Source: Pseudomonas sp. R5-89-07 (lineage in GTDB: Bacteria; Pseudomonadota; Gammaproteobacteria; Pseudomonadales; Pseudomonadaceae). From it: a DNA stretch of 64,000 bases. The position numbers and the translations under genes are program-made. The DNA lies in the NCBI RefSeq assembly GCF_003851685.1, contig NZ_CP027727.1:4402001-4466000 (forward strand), read 5' to 3'. Shown in pieces: positions 52,535-61,582 of the stretch (position 1 is its first letter; every line of letters begins with the position of its first letter). The notes beneath the pieces were generated by a model. The model did not search any database, was not told where the DNA came from, and saw only the letters and a program-made list of their open reading frames with translations.

Positions 52535-53944
52535 TCAGTCCTCGACCACCCAGGTGTCTTTGGTGCCGCCGCCCTGGGACGAGTTCACCACCAAAGAGCC
52601 TTCGCGCAACGCCACACGGGTCAGGCCTCCTGGCACCACCCGGGTTTCCCTGCCGGACAGCACGAATGGGCGCAGGTCGATATGCCGTGGGGCAATGCCG
52701 TTTTCGACGAACGTAGGGCAGGTGGACAAACACAGGGTTGGCTGGGCGATGTAGGCGTGGGGCTTGGCCTTGATGCGCGCGCGGAAGGCTTCGATTTCCG
52801 CCGCCGTGGACGCCGGGCCCACTAGCATGCCGTAGCCGCCGGAGCCCTGGGTTTCCTTGACTACCAGCTCGGGCAGATTGGCCAGTACGTGAGACAGCTC
52901 GTCGGGCTTACGGCATTGAAAGGTCGGAACGTTCTGCAGGATCGGTTCCTCATCCAGGTAAAAACGGATCATCTCGGTAACGAATGGGTACACCGACTTG
53001 TCATCCGCCACCCCCGTGCCGATCGCGTTGGCCAGCACGACGTTGCCCGAGCGGTAGGCCGCAAGCAGGCCCGGCACGCCGAGCATCGAAGCCGGGTTAA
53101 ACGCCAGGGGGTCGAGAAACGCGTCGTCGAGACGGCGGTAAATCACGTCCACTGTTTTGGGGCCGTCAGTGGTGCGCATGAATACGCGGTCATCACGCAC
53201 GAACAAATCGGCGCCTTCCACCAGCTCCACCCCCATTTCCCGAGCCAGGAAAGCATGCTCAAAGAAGGCACTGTTGAAGCGCCCCGGGGTGAGCACCACC
53301 ACACTGGGGTTATCCAGGGGGCTGGCGCTTTTCAGGGTGTCAAGCAACAGGTTCGGGTAATGGTCAATTGGCGCAATACGCTGGGCCGCAAACAGCTCGG
53401 GGAACAGGCGCATCATCATCTTACGGTCTTCGAGCATGTAGCTGACGCCGCTCGGCGTACGCAGGTTGTCCTCCAGCACGTAGTAAGTGCCGTCGCCATC
53501 GCGTACGAGATCGACCCCGGAGATGTGCGAATACAGATCACGGTGCAGGTTCAAGCCTTGCATTGCCAACTGGTATTGCTCGTTGGCCAGCACCTGTTCG
53601 GCGGGAACGATCGCGGCCTTGATGATGCGCTGCTCGTGGTACAGATCGGCGAGGAACATGTTCAGCGCCTTGACCCGCTGGATGCAGCCGCGCTCGACCA
53701 TGCGCCATTCGCTCGCCGGTATGCTGCGCGGGATGGTGTCAAAGGGAATCAAGCGTTCAGTCCCTTGCTCGTCCCCATACAGCGTGAAGGTGATCCCGGC
53801 ACGGTGGAACAGCAAATCGGCCTCGCGCCGACGCTGGGCCAGCAATTCAGCAGGGGTGTCGGCCAGCCAGCGGGCGAACTCGCGGTAGTGGGGACGGACC
53901 TGCCCTGCCCCATCGTACATTTCATTGTAATAAGTGCGGATCAT
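52535..53944 (-). CDS. Circularly permuted ATP-grasp ligase
   Basis: A 469-residue circularly permuted ATP-grasp type 2 protein. Key stretches are DGTYYVLEDNLRTPSGVSYM (a metal/ATP acidic site), VVVLTPGRFNSAFFEHAFL and LVVKETQGSGGYGMLVG (the glycine loop, here after the acidic site, which shows permutation). It should form amide bonds between peptides or amino acids. AAGGAG is 8 bases before ATG 53944. It heads the operon with alpha-E and transglutaminase. Confidence 0.9.
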   Translation of the reverse strand: MIRTYYNEMYDGAGQVRPHYREFARWLADTPAELLAQRRREADLLFHRAGITFTLYGDEQGTERLIPFDTIPRSIPASEWRMVERGCIQRVKALNMFLADLYHEQRIIKAAIVPAEQVLANEQYQLAMQGLNLHRDLYSHISGVDLVRDGDGTYYVLEDNLRTPSGVSYMLEDRKMMMRLFPELFAAQRIAPIDHYPNLLLDTLKSASPLDNPSVVVLTPGRFNSAFFEHAFLAREMGVELVEGADLFVRDDRVFMRTTDGPKTVDVIYRRLDDAFLDPLAFNPASMLGVPGLLAAYRSGNVVLANAIGTGVADDKSVYPFVTEMIRFYLDEEPILQNVPTFQCRKPDELSHVLANLPELVVKETQGSGGYGMLVGPASTAAEIEAFRARIKAKPHAYIAQPTLCLSTCPTFVENGIAPRHIDLRPFVLSGRETRVVPGGLTRVALREGSLVVNSSQGGGTKDTWVVED

Positions 53945-54137
53945 GCCGTACTCCTTGTCACCCGGACGCATGGACCTTCGCAAGCCCCGTGCCAGCGGCA
54001 TAAACACTCAGAAATCAGAAGGTTAGATAAACCGGGAATCCCCATCGCACCGTCCTGGTGCGCGGAATGAGCGCAGCCTTGTCGCATGCTTCATGGCAAT
54101 GCGGTCCATGACTATCAACAGCATAGCCAGAGTTGAT

Positions 54138-54166
54138 TTCACTGCCCGCCTGCACCTGCGGATAAT
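54138..54166 (+). promoter_or_regulatory. Candidate sigma-70 promoter for the 54.2-kb sRNA
   Basis: TTCACT (54138-54143) and GATAAT (54161-54166) are spaced by 17 bases. A transcript would start near 54173 and end at a strong terminator with no coding frame between. Confidence 0.4.
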
Positions 54167-54172
54167 CGCGTC

Positions 54173-54296
54173 TATCGGCTGAACAGGATATGTCCTACAG
54201 CTAAACCCTTTGCCCAGCCAGTAACGTGTCAGCTCGTGAACTGATCGGCTCCTCGATCTTCCCTTTCAGCCACCCTATTCGGGTGGCTTTTTTTTT
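54173..54296 (+). ncRNA. Candidate intergenic small RNA
   Basis: A strong terminator ends at 54296 on the plus strand (AGCCACCC/GGGTGGCT stem, loop TATTC, nine T), yet no plus-strand gene precedes it: the neighbour on the left is divergent and on the right convergent. With the promoter above, an RNA of about 124 bases is predicted. It has an AGGA-TATG-TCCT hairpin exposing a GGA near its 5' end. It matches no Pseudomonas sRNA that I can name. Confidence 0.5.
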
Positions 54297-54396
54297 GGTG
54301 CGGAAAAGCCCAATGCAAGTTCAGAAAACTTTTCGGTCGCTCAAACAAAAACGGCCGACCCTAAGGCCAGCCGATACGCTGTGTTGCTCATAAACA

Positions 54397-54738
54397 CTAC
54401 ATGGGTAACCCACGCACCTCCTGCTTGACGCCCCAGCCTTCGATAATCCCACCCAACGGCTCTACCACCGCCTCAAAGTCCTGCTCGAAGTCTCCTATAC
54501 CGTCGTAGGTTGCGGACATGATTTTGCTCAGTTCCAGGTACCAGGCACCATCGTCGCGGGCGCTGACCTGGGCGTTCAGGGATTCGCCACGAAATCGACC
54601 CGCCGCTCTGCGCGCCCGTTCTTCATCGGGGAAAATGGCGTAGAACTCGATGGGGTGAAAACGTGAGAAGTCAAAGCCGCCTTCTTTCATGCGGCGCAGA
54701 ACGTTGGTGCTGATGTCTTCTTGATAGGCTGTGCTCAT
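54397..54738 (-). CDS. rraB: RNase E inhibitor RraB-family protein
   Basis: A 113-residue RraB/DUF695-like protein (IEFYAIFPDEERARRAAGRF and DDGAWYLELSKIM). RraB binds RNase E and lowers its activity. With rraA at 3 kb, both known RNase E regulators lie within this window. It is transcribed toward the candidate sRNA gene. Confidence 0.8.
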   Translation of the reverse strand: MSTAYQEDISTNVLRRMKEGGFDFSRFHPIEFYAIFPDEERARRAAGRFRGESLNAQVSARDDGAWYLELSKIMSATYDGIGDFEQDFEAVVEPLGGIIEGWGVKQEVRGLPM

Positions 54739-54951
54739 GAAACGTCCTCCTCAGACTGATGGATAGACTTTCCGTGCTTCCTGAAGCCCGCGCGCTGCTG
54801 GCGCGGGCACCACGGCAATGAAAACACCGCAGGAAAACAAGCATGTAGCTGACAAGACCAGACCTTAGCGATTCATTCGCTGATCTCGATTGCAGAGTAG
54901 CGCGAAGCTATCACCTCTACCAGAGGCGCTTGAATGGCTTGGAGGAAATGT

Positions 54952-55188
54952 TCAGACGGCGGATGAGATGTCGAGGATTTGAATACTGTTCTGGTCTTTG
55001 AGGATCTTGACCGTGGGCTCGGGTTTGCGGCCCTCGAGGTCATTGAGGTCGAGTTCAGCGGCGACGGGCACCAGCTTGCTGCGGATCAAATGCGCAGCGT
55101 CTTCGAGGCTGGGCTTATGTTCGCAGCTGAACTGCTCCACGGACTGCACGCCGTGATCATCAACGAAAGTAATTTGCCACTTTTGCAT
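54952..55188 (-). CDS. Small conserved protein of unknown function
   Basis: A soluble 78-residue protein with a beta-strand start (MQKWQITFVDDHGVQSVEQF) and no known motif. GAGGAGG lies 5 bases before ATG 55188, a strong signal for translation. The 213-base gap on its downstream side holds nothing recognised. Confidence 0.7.
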   Translation of the reverse strand: MQKWQITFVDDHGVQSVEQFSCEHKPSLEDAAHLIRSKLVPVAAELDLNDLEGRKPEPTVKILKDQNSIQILDISSAV

Positions 55189-55290
55189 CAATGCCTCCTC
55201 GATAAAGCCCGCATGTGGGCTCACATCTATCGGACCTTGAGGGTTTGCCAAACGTTCCACTCAAGGCAGGAGGCACAGGATCCGCCGCGC

Positions 55291-55896
55291 TTACTTTTCG
55301 GCGTGTTCCTTCAGGGCTTTCAAGGTGTTGAAGGGCGCGTCCACCACGAACTTGTTGGCCAACCACGACGGCACGCTACCGCCCGGCTCGGTGTGCACCT
55401 GGTAGGTCACTTCGGTCTCATTGGCGCCTTTGGGCACCAGCTTCCAGAAGCCTTCCACCTGGGCGACCCGGACATAGCCTTTTTCTTCCGGCTTGTAGGT
55501 CGGCACGCCCTGCAATGTACGGGTAACGGTACCGTCAGCGGCCTTGGTGGTTGTGACATGGATATACGAGTCGCGGTCCGTCACCGGGAACGGCGCCTTG
55601 AACTGGGTGTAGGTCCAGGCCTCATCGCCTTTCTTGTCGACCAGCTTCTGGGATTTGCACTCATGAATCCACGAGCAGGCGCCGGCCACATCTTCCTGCA
55701 GGGCCTGGATCTTCGCCACTGGCGCCTTGATCACGGTAACACCGCGATACGCCTTGTACTTGGAGCCGGCCACTTCACTCAGGGACACCTTGATGCCATC
55801 CTCGTTCTTGGCGTCTTGCCAATCCTCAGCCTGGGCAGCACCCGCAAACATCATCGTAAAACCGCACACCACAGCCATTCGTTTCAGCGAACCCAT
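55291..55896 (-). CDS. Secreted START-domain lipid-binding protein
   Basis: 201 residues with a signal peptide (MAVVCGFTMMFAGAAQAEDW). The rest is a START-like domain (GITVIKAP-type strand, TYTQFKAPFPVTDRDSYIHV, TYQVHTEPGGSVPSWLANKF). It likely binds a lipid or another hydrophobic ligand in the periplasm. AAGGAAT precedes ATG 55896. Confidence 0.85.
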   Translation of the reverse strand: MGSLKRMAVVCGFTMMFAGAAQAEDWQDAKNEDGIKVSLSEVAGSKYKAYRGVTVIKAPVAKIQALQEDVAGACSWIHECKSQKLVDKKGDEAWTYTQFKAPFPVTDRDSYIHVTTTKAADGTVTRTLQGVPTYKPEEKGYVRVAQVEGFWKLVPKGANETEVTYQVHTEPGGSVPSWLANKFVVDAPFNTLKALKEHAEK

Positions 55897-55937
55897 CGTT
55901 GTATTCCTTGTTGTTGAAGTTCCGATAGTAAAGCCCA

Positions 55938-56192
55938 TCAAGCCGCCGTCATCTGCTCCCACCAGCCGATCAAGCGGATCGCATCGGCCTGGTCGTTGCC
56001 GCAGACCTCGATATCGGCCTTGAAATGACTGCACACCGCCGGCCGCTCCGGTTGACCGAACAGCTGGCACAGCAGTTCGACCGACAAGTGCAGGCAGCGT
56101 TCGCCGGCAGGTTTGCCCTGGGGCATTCCCGGCAATGGCGAACTGATGGAGGGGGCGATGCAGCAAGCGCCACAGCCTTCACGGCATTTCAT
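55938..56192 (-). CDS. YkgJ-family cysteine-cluster protein
   Basis: An 84-residue protein with CREGCGACC at the N-terminus and further Cys at C35, C44, C56 and C66 (approximate), the zinc/iron chelate pattern of the YkgJ family. Its role is unknown. ATG 56192 has GAGGAC upstream. It precedes the START gene on the same strand. Confidence 0.82.
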   Translation of the reverse strand: MKCREGCGACCIAPSISSPLPGMPQGKPAGERCLHLSVELLCQLFGQPERPAVCSHFKADIEVCGNDQADAIRLIGWWEQMTAA

Positions 56193-56352
56193 GACCAACA
56201 GGTCCTCGACGACTCAATGGGATGGCCGGGCTAGAGTACGCCCTTAAACAGCCGTTTTAAAATGGTCCAACAAAGGTTTTTCGCACAAAACAAAAGTGAC
56301 CGACCAGTCTGCGACAGATGGTCGGTGGCGCGGGTCACTGATGACGGAAAGT

Positions 56353-56844
56353 TTATTGCTTGAATTCGAAATCCAGCGCGGCGCCTTCCACCTCGCGCCG
56401 CTCATCGTTACGCAACTGCAGCTTCATCTCATTGCTGAGCAAACGGCCGTTGATCTGGAACGCGCTGTTGTCGGAAGGCTTCTCACCAAACAGCGGCGGC
56501 AATAACGGCACACTCTTGGGTTTTGGCATAGTGCCAATGGGTTGCAGCAATTTGACCATGTCCGAAGGCAGAGACAGGTCCAACTGTGCCGGTGGCAATT
56601 TGGTCTGGGCCACTTCGTGGGCGGACTTGGACTTGCTAGCGATCGGTGCGCGTTTTTTAACCTTGGCGGCTTTTTTCTTCGCCTCCGGTGCCTTCTTCGC
56701 CGGTAGCGGTTTTTTCGCAGGGGTCTTCTCTTCGGCGCTTGCAGCAGGCTTGGCTGCTGTCACAGGCGACGCCGCCAGCGCAGTGCCAACGTTGCATAGA
56801 CTTAACAAGCCAACCATCCAGACAGCGCGAAAAATAGAGGTCAT
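56353..56844 (-). CDS. Secreted Lys/Ala-rich conserved protein
   Basis: 163 residues: a signal-like start (FRAVWMVGLLSLCNVGTALA), a low-complexity Lys/Ala/Pro stretch (about 35-85) and a conserved end around LPSDMVKLLQPIGTMPKP. The basic low-complexity part may bind RNA, DNA or the cell wall. No family is known to me. The ribosome site before ATG 56844 is weak. Confidence 0.65.
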   Translation of the reverse strand: MTSIFRAVWMVGLLSLCNVGTALAASPVTAAKPAASAEEKTPAKKPLPAKKAPEAKKKAAKVKKRAPIASKSKSAHEVAQTKLPPAQLDLSLPSDMVKLLQPIGTMPKPKSVPLLPPLFGEKPSDNSAFQINGRLLSNEMKLQLRNDERREVEGAALDFEFKQ

Positions 56845-56938
56845 ATCGCCAACAGCATTAACGGCAGAAGGCCATATGCTCGCTTGTTGTGCGTGGCATG
56901 ACAAGCACAGAGATCAATCTTGTCCCCCTTTGCGCCTC

Positions 56939-58378
56939 TCAAAAGCCCGCCGCCGTCTCTTGACATAACTGGCTGGCAAGCATGCCCAGGGTCATCAGCG
57001 CCCGCTCTGCCTCGCGGTTCCACGCGGTGCCGCAATTGAGCCGGATACAGTGGTTGAACTGTTCCGTATTACTGAAAATCAGCCCCGGCGCGATACTGAT
57101 GCCCTGTTGCAGGGCACGCACATGCAGTTCCTGGGTGTTGACTCGCCCCGGCAAACTGACCCATAAAATAAAGCCGCCGGTCGGACGGGTCATCTGTGTG
57201 CCTTCAGGAAAATACTGCTGCACCGCCAGTTGGAAGGCACTGAGGTTCTTGCGGTATTCCTGACGAATGTAACGCAGGTGCCGGTCGTAACCGCCGTTCT
57301 CCAGGTAAGCCGCAACGCCCATCTGGGTGACGCTGCACGCCGAGTGGGTGCTGAACATCTGCAGGCGCTGGATTTCCTGCTGGTATTTACCGGCGATCAT
57401 CCAGCCGATGCGCACGCCGGGGGACAGGGTCTTGGAAAAGCTCGAGCAGTAGATGACCCGGTCCAGACGATCATAGGCTTTCAAGGCCTTGGTGCGGCCC
57501 AGTTCGAACATCAGCTCGCCGTAGATATCATCCTCGACGATCTGGATATCGAAATCCGAGGCCAGCCGCAGCAATTGTTTCTGCCGCTCTTCGGGCATGG
57601 TGCCGCCCAAGGGGTTGCTCAGGCGCGTGGTCAGCACCAGCGCCTTGATCGACCACTGGTTGGCGGCCAGTTGCAGGGCCTCCAGGCTCATGCCGGTGGC
57701 CGGGTCACTGGGGATCTCGATTACCTTCAGGCCCAGCAAATCAGCCAGTTGCAGCAAGCCGTAATAGGTCGGTGACTCCGCGGCGATCAGATCGCCGGGA
57801 CGCGTCAGCACGCGCAGGGACATCTGCAACGCATCGACGCAGCCGTGGGTAATCACCACTTCGGACGGGTCCACCACCACGCCGGCATCGCGCATGCGAA
57901 TCGCCACCTGGCGGCGCAGCGGTTCGAAACCTGGGCTGAACATGTAGCTGAATGCGCGCGGGCTCTGGAAGCGCGTGACCTTGGCCAACTGCTGGTGCAA
58001 CGCACGTACCGGCAGGTAATCCACACTCGGCACTGCCGCGCCCAAGGGAAATACGCCTTCACGGCGCGACTCGACCAACACCTGCTGGATGATGCTGCTG
58101 CGGGTGACCAACCCTGGGCGTTCAACCCGCGCGATGTCCGGCGTTGGCGCCGTGAGTGCGGGTGTCTGGTGCACGTAATAGCCTGACTGCGGCCGCGCCC
58201 GGATCAGCCCTTGGTCTTCCAGGTTGGCGTACGCCTGCAGCACCGTGGCATGGCTCACATTGAGCTGGGAACTCATCTTGCGCACCGAAGGCACGCGCTC
58301 CCCCGGCTGATAAACACCACGGCGGATGTCCTCAGCCAGTTGCTGGGCAATACGTTGGTAGAGCAACAGATTGGTCAT
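56939..58378 (-). CDS. MocR/GntR-family PLP-dependent regulator
   Basis: A second MocR regulator of 479 residues. Winged helix at about 10-75 (VRKMSSQLNVSHATVLQAYANLE) and an aminotransferase-like domain with the PLP lysine in CSSFSKTLSPGVRIGW. No divergent target gene is adjacent; the next gene upstream runs in the same direction. It may control itself and distant genes. Direct repeats in its leader are candidate sites. Confidence 0.9.
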   Translation of the reverse strand: MTNLLLYQRIAQQLAEDIRRGVYQPGERVPSVRKMSSQLNVSHATVLQAYANLEDQGLIRARPQSGYYVHQTPALTAPTPDIARVERPGLVTRSSIIQQVLVESRREGVFPLGAAVPSVDYLPVRALHQQLAKVTRFQSPRAFSYMFSPGFEPLRRQVAIRMRDAGVVVDPSEVVITHGCVDALQMSLRVLTRPGDLIAAESPTYYGLLQLADLLGLKVIEIPSDPATGMSLEALQLAANQWSIKALVLTTRLSNPLGGTMPEERQKQLLRLASDFDIQIVEDDIYGELMFELGRTKALKAYDRLDRVIYCSSFSKTLSPGVRIGWMIAGKYQQEIQRLQMFSTHSACSVTQMGVAAYLENGGYDRHLRYIRQEYRKNLSAFQLAVQQYFPEGTQMTRPTGGFILWVSLPGRVNTQELHVRALQQGISIAPGLIFSNTEQFNHCIRLNCGTAWNREAERALMTLGMLASQLCQETAAGF

Positions 58379-58426
58379 GACGCAGCACTCGATTTCACGG
58401 GTATTTTATTTTTGTGTGAAACATAC

Positions 58427-58457
58427 CGGCACAGTTTAGAAGTGTACGGGGACAGTT
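58427..58457. promoter_or_regulatory. Direct-repeat operator candidate before the second MocR gene
   Basis: CGGCACAGTT (58427-58436) and GGGGACAGTT (58448-58457) are direct repeats spaced by 21 bases, two helical turns, as expected for MocR dimers. They lie about 50-80 bases before the regulator start. Confidence 0.5.
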
Positions 58458-58531
58458 GCCACAATAGTCGAGCGCGGGGGGGAGTGACAGAAAAAACCGT
58501 GCGGGTCGAATTTTCAGACATTGGCAGGAAA

Positions 58532-58563
58532 AATGTGGGAGGGGGCAAGCCCCCTCCCACATT
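58532..58563. terminator. Perfect REP palindrome after the OmpA-like gene
   Basis: AATGTGGGAGGGGG pairs perfectly with its complement around loop CAAG (14-pair stem), 18 bases past the OmpA-like gene stop. It is the reverse-loop counterpart of the hairpin at 33830 and probably ends transcription. Confidence 0.75.
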
Positions 58564-58581
58564 CTCGGACAGCGCAAGGCT

Positions 58582-59394
58582 TTAGCGAGCGGCGCCGAGT
58601 TGGCCCTTATCGTCGGAGAAGACGATTTCCACACGACGGTTCTGCGCGCGGCCACGTTCGGAAGCATTGGCCTCCACGGGGTATTTGTCGCCATAGCCCT
58701 CGACCTCGATGCGTTTTTCATCGATGCCCAGGTCTATCAGCAAATCCGCCACTGATTGCGCACGGTCATGGGACAGGTTCAAGTTGTCACGTTCGCCCCC
58801 GGTGTTATCGGTGTAGCCCTCGATGCGCACCTTGCGCTTGGGGTTCAATTGCAGGAACTGTACGACCTTCAACACTGTGCGGTTGGCCGAGTTCTGCAGC
58901 TCTGCTTCGCCGGTATCGAACAGGACGTCGCCCAAGGTCATCACCAGGCCACGGTCGGTCTGGGTGGTCAGGCTGGCGATTTGCTGCTCCACCCATTTGC
59001 CCTGCTGCTGCACGCTGGCCAGCTTGCTCTCACGCAACGCTAGTTGCAGGCGCTGGCGCTCCAGCTCGAGTTTGGCCAGGCGCTCGGCGTTAAGCCCTTG
59101 CTCGGTGTGTTCACGGGCGATGGCGCTGTAACGCTGGCTCAGGTAGGCGTAATGCGCAACGTCGGCGCCGCTGCCCCAGTAGCTGGACAGGCGGTCGGCA
59201 CGGGCCAGGGATTCACCCGCGCGGATCACGTCCTTGGGCGCGAAGCGCAACACATTGGCGTCTTCCTTGACCAACTGGAAATCGTTGCCGGCCTGTTGCA
59301 ATGCCTGCTCGCTGTTGGGCTGGCTGGCACAACCGCCCAACGCCGTAGCGCTGAGCAGTAACACCGCGCTTACACCACGCATCATCGGGCTCAT
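58582..59394 (-). CDS. OmpA-family lipoprotein
   Basis: 270 residues with a lipobox (TALGGCAS) for outer-membrane anchoring, a helical middle (about 70-150) and a C-terminal OmpA peptidoglycan-binding domain (IEGYTDNTGG, LSHDRAQSVADLL, RRVEIVF). It overlaps the start of the end of the upstream DUF4398 gene by 4 bases. The pair is probably an envelope-structure module. Confidence 0.9.
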   Translation of the reverse strand: MSPMMRGVSAVLLLSATALGGCASQPNSEQALQQAGNDFQLVKEDANVLRFAPKDVIRAGESLARADRLSSYWGSGADVAHYAYLSQRYSAIAREHTEQGLNAERLAKLELERQRLQLALRESKLASVQQQGKWVEQQIASLTTQTDRGLVMTLGDVLFDTGEAELQNSANRTVLKVVQFLQLNPKRKVRIEGYTDNTGGERDNLNLSHDRAQSVADLLIDLGIDEKRIEVEGYGDKYPVEANASERGRAQNRRVEIVFSDDKGQLGAAR

Positions 59395-59753
59395 TGGGCT
59401 TCTCCCAACTGCAGCTGCTTGCGCAGGCGGGCGATGCGAGTGTTGACCACGTTCAGTTGTTCCTGGCTCTTGCCGGTCAGCACTTTGGCCTCGGCCAGAC
59501 GCGCATCCAACTCGGCCTGTTCGGCCCGCATACGCGCATGCTTGTAGGACTGGTCGGCCATGTTGGCCTTGGCTTTGGCGAATTTGTCTTCGGCCTGTTT
59601 CAGCTCGGTCGATTCATCGGTATTGGCGCCGACCGCGTTGGCTTGCTCCAGGGCTTGCTGGGTCAGGCGCATTTGTTCGGTCGGCGCAGGATCGGTGGCG
59701 CATCCCGCCAGAGCGACAACGGCGAGGGCCGCGAAAAGAGGTCGAAGAGTCAC
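59391..59753 (-). CDS. DUF4398 lipoprotein
   Basis: A 120-residue lipoprotein: lipobox VALAGCAT, then a long coiled-coil helix (about 25-115). DUF4398 proteins are commonly encoded next to OmpA-family genes, as here with overlapping ends. It probably acts in the same envelope complex. Confidence 0.85.
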   Translation of the reverse strand: MTLRPLFAALAVVALAGCATDPAPTEQMRLTQQALEQANAVGANTDESTELKQAEDKFAKAKANMADQSYKHARMRAEQAELDARLAEAKVLTGKSQEQLNVVNTRIARLRKQLQLGEAQ

Positions 59754-59762
59754 TGAAAATCC

Positions 59763-60578
59763 CTACTTTGTTGGGGTGCCGACGGGCTGTTGCAATTGCG
59801 CTTTCCAACGCTCCAGATTGCGCTGCAACGCGGCTTGCGTCACACCGGACGCGGGCAATTCTGTCATCTTTTTTGCCAGCTGTCCGCGCAGCCACGGATC
59901 GTTGCAGGCCGAATTGTGGGAAATCGCCAGGTACAGGCCTGGCTGGTCGATCGGTACTTCGCGTGCGACCAGGTCATGATCCATGCCCAGGGTCTGCGCC
60001 ATGGCCATCCCGGAATAGCGGCTGGCGAGCACATAGTCCACCTCCCCCAGCAACAGTTTCTGGAACGCCGGCGTCAGGGTGGGCAGACGCTGCAGGGTCA
60101 GTTGCTGACTGGCAAAGGTTTCGAACCCGGCACTCAAACGTGCGCGCTCCGAAACCGCACCCTTGTGGCCGTGCAGGTCGCCAGCGGCGGCATAAACCAG
60201 GGGCGAGTCCTTGCGCGTCCAGACCAGGTAATCGATCTGCACCAACGCCGGGTGGATGTAGTCGAGGGTTTCCAGTTCGCCGAGATTCAACGGCGCATCG
60301 GCGAGTATGTCCATGCGTCCGCTGCGCACTTCATCCAGGGCCAGGGAGCGTTTACCGCCGTAGAGCAGGTCGATTTTCAGGCCCAGGTCTGCAGCGACTT
60401 GTTGCAGCACATCGGCGGTGGCGCCGATCAGGTGGGTCGGGTCCTGCGGGTCGCGCCACAGCAACGGCGGGGCATCCGGGCTGCCGGTGATCACCAGGCG
60501 TTCGCACTTGCCGGCTGCCTGCGACAACGTCGGCAGCAGCGCAAGGCCCAGCAGCAGGATCAGGGGACGCAATTGCAT
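59763..60578 (-). CDS. Periplasmic amino-acid-type binding protein (SBP family 3)
   Basis: A 271-residue secreted protein. Signal peptide LILLLGLALLPTLSQAAGK, then the bilobed binding fold (LVITGSPDAPPLLWRDPQ, ADVLQQVAADLGLKIDLLYG, DYVLASRYSGMAMA). No ABC permease or sensor-kinase gene is adjacent, so it may be a stand-alone or signalling protein. It is 9 bases before the DUF4398 gene on the same strand. Confidence 0.85.
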   Translation of the reverse strand: MQLRPLILLLGLALLPTLSQAAGKCERLVITGSPDAPPLLWRDPQDPTHLIGATADVLQQVAADLGLKIDLLYGGKRSLALDEVRSGRMDILADAPLNLGELETLDYIHPALVQIDYLVWTRKDSPLVYAAAGDLHGHKGAVSERARLSAGFETFASQQLTLQRLPTLTPAFQKLLLGEVDYVLASRYSGMAMAQTLGMDHDLVAREVPIDQPGLYLAISHNSACNDPWLRGQLAKKMTELPASGVTQAALQRNLERWKAQLQQPVGTPTK

Positions 60579-60599
60579 GGCGAGGTGCTCCAGCAGGTC

Positions 60600-60630
60600 A
60601 AAAAAAAGCCCGGTCATCAGACCGGGCTCT
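60600..60630 (-). terminator. Terminator of the etfBA operon
   Basis: On the minus strand AGCCCGGT and ACCGGGCT form a perfect stem around a 6-base loop, followed by seven T. It lies 20 bases past the etfA stop. Confidence 0.92.
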
Positions 60631-60650
60631 TTATAAGTGAAGCGACTGGA

Positions 60651-61580
60651 TTAGACCAGCTTCTCCAACTCAGGGACAGCTTCGAACAAGTCCGCGACCA
60701 GGCCGTAATCAGCCACCTGGAAGATCGGTGCTTCTTCGTCCTTGTTGATCGCAACGATCACCTTGGAGTCTTTCATACCGGCCAAGTGCTGGATCGCGCC
60801 GGAGATACCGACCGCGATGTACAGCTGTGGCGCAACGATCTTGCCAGTCTGGCCGACCTGCATGTCGTTGGGTACGAAACCTGCGTCGACGGCAGCGCGC
60901 GAGGCGCCGACCGCAGCGCCCAGCTTGTCGGCCAGGGCGTACAGGTGCTTGAAGTTGTCACCGTTCTGCATGCCGCGCCCGCCGGAAACGACGATCTTGG
61001 CAGCGGTCAGCTCAGGGCGATCCGACTTGGCCAGCTCTTCGCCGACAAAGCTGGAAGTACCGGCGTCGTGGGCGGCAGCAACCGCTTCTACAACAGCCGA
61101 ACCACCTTCAGCGGCGACCGGGTCGAAACCGGTGGCACGCACGGTGATGACCTTGACCGCAGCGTTGGACTGTACGGTAGCAATGGCGTTACCGGCATAG
61201 ATCGGGCGCTTGAAGGTATCGGCGCTTTCAACCGAGATGATCTCGGAGATCTGGTCGACGTCCAACTGCGCGGCAACGCGTGGCAGGATGTTTTTGCCGT
61301 TGGAGGTAGCCGCCGCCAGGATGTGGCTGTAGCCCTTGCCGAGCTCGGCAACCAGCGGCGCAACGTTTTCCGGCAACTGATGCGCGTAGGCAGCATTGTC
61401 AGCGTTCAGGACTTTGCTCACACCGGCGATCTTCGCGGCGGCTTCAGCCACGGCGCCAGCGCCCTGTCCGGCAACCAGTACGTGGATGTCGCCACCGATT
61501 TTAGCGGCAGCAGCCACAGTGTTCAGCGTGGCCGGGGCCAGCACTTTGTTGTCGTGTTCTGCGATTACCAAGATAGTCAT
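60651..61580 (-). CDS. etfA: Electron transfer flavoprotein alpha subunit
   Basis: 309 residues. The C-terminal FAD domain carries [20 protein letters not shown] and [16 protein letters not shown], the EtfA signatures. With EtfB it accepts electrons from acyl-CoA dehydrogenases. It starts two bases after etfB ends. Confidence 0.97.
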   Translation of the reverse strand: MTILVIAEHDNKVLAPATLNTVAAAAKIGGDIHVLVAGQGAGAVAEAAAKIAGVSKVLNADNAAYAHQLPENVAPLVAELGKGYSHILAAATSNGKNILPRVAAQLDVDQISEIISVESADTFKRPIYAGNAIATVQSNAAVKVITVRATGFDPVAAEGGSAVVEAVAAAHDAGTSSFVGEELAKSDRPELTAAKIVVSGGRGMQNGDNFKHLYALADKLGAAVGASRAAVDAGFVPNDMQVGQTGKIVAPQLYIAVGISGAIQHLAGMKDSKVIVAINKDEEAPIFQVADYGLVADLFEAVPELEKLV

Positions 61581-61582
61581 GG

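Noticed and set aside
54952..55260. Longer start (55260) for the 78-residue protein
   Set aside because: GAGGAGG five bases before ATG 55188 marks the real start; the extension has no support.
15353..58563. The repeated GTGGGAGGGGGC elements as a CRISPR array
   Set aside because: They are scattered singly over more than 40 kb, are palindromic and lie between genes, with no regular spacers and no cas genes: they are REP sequences.
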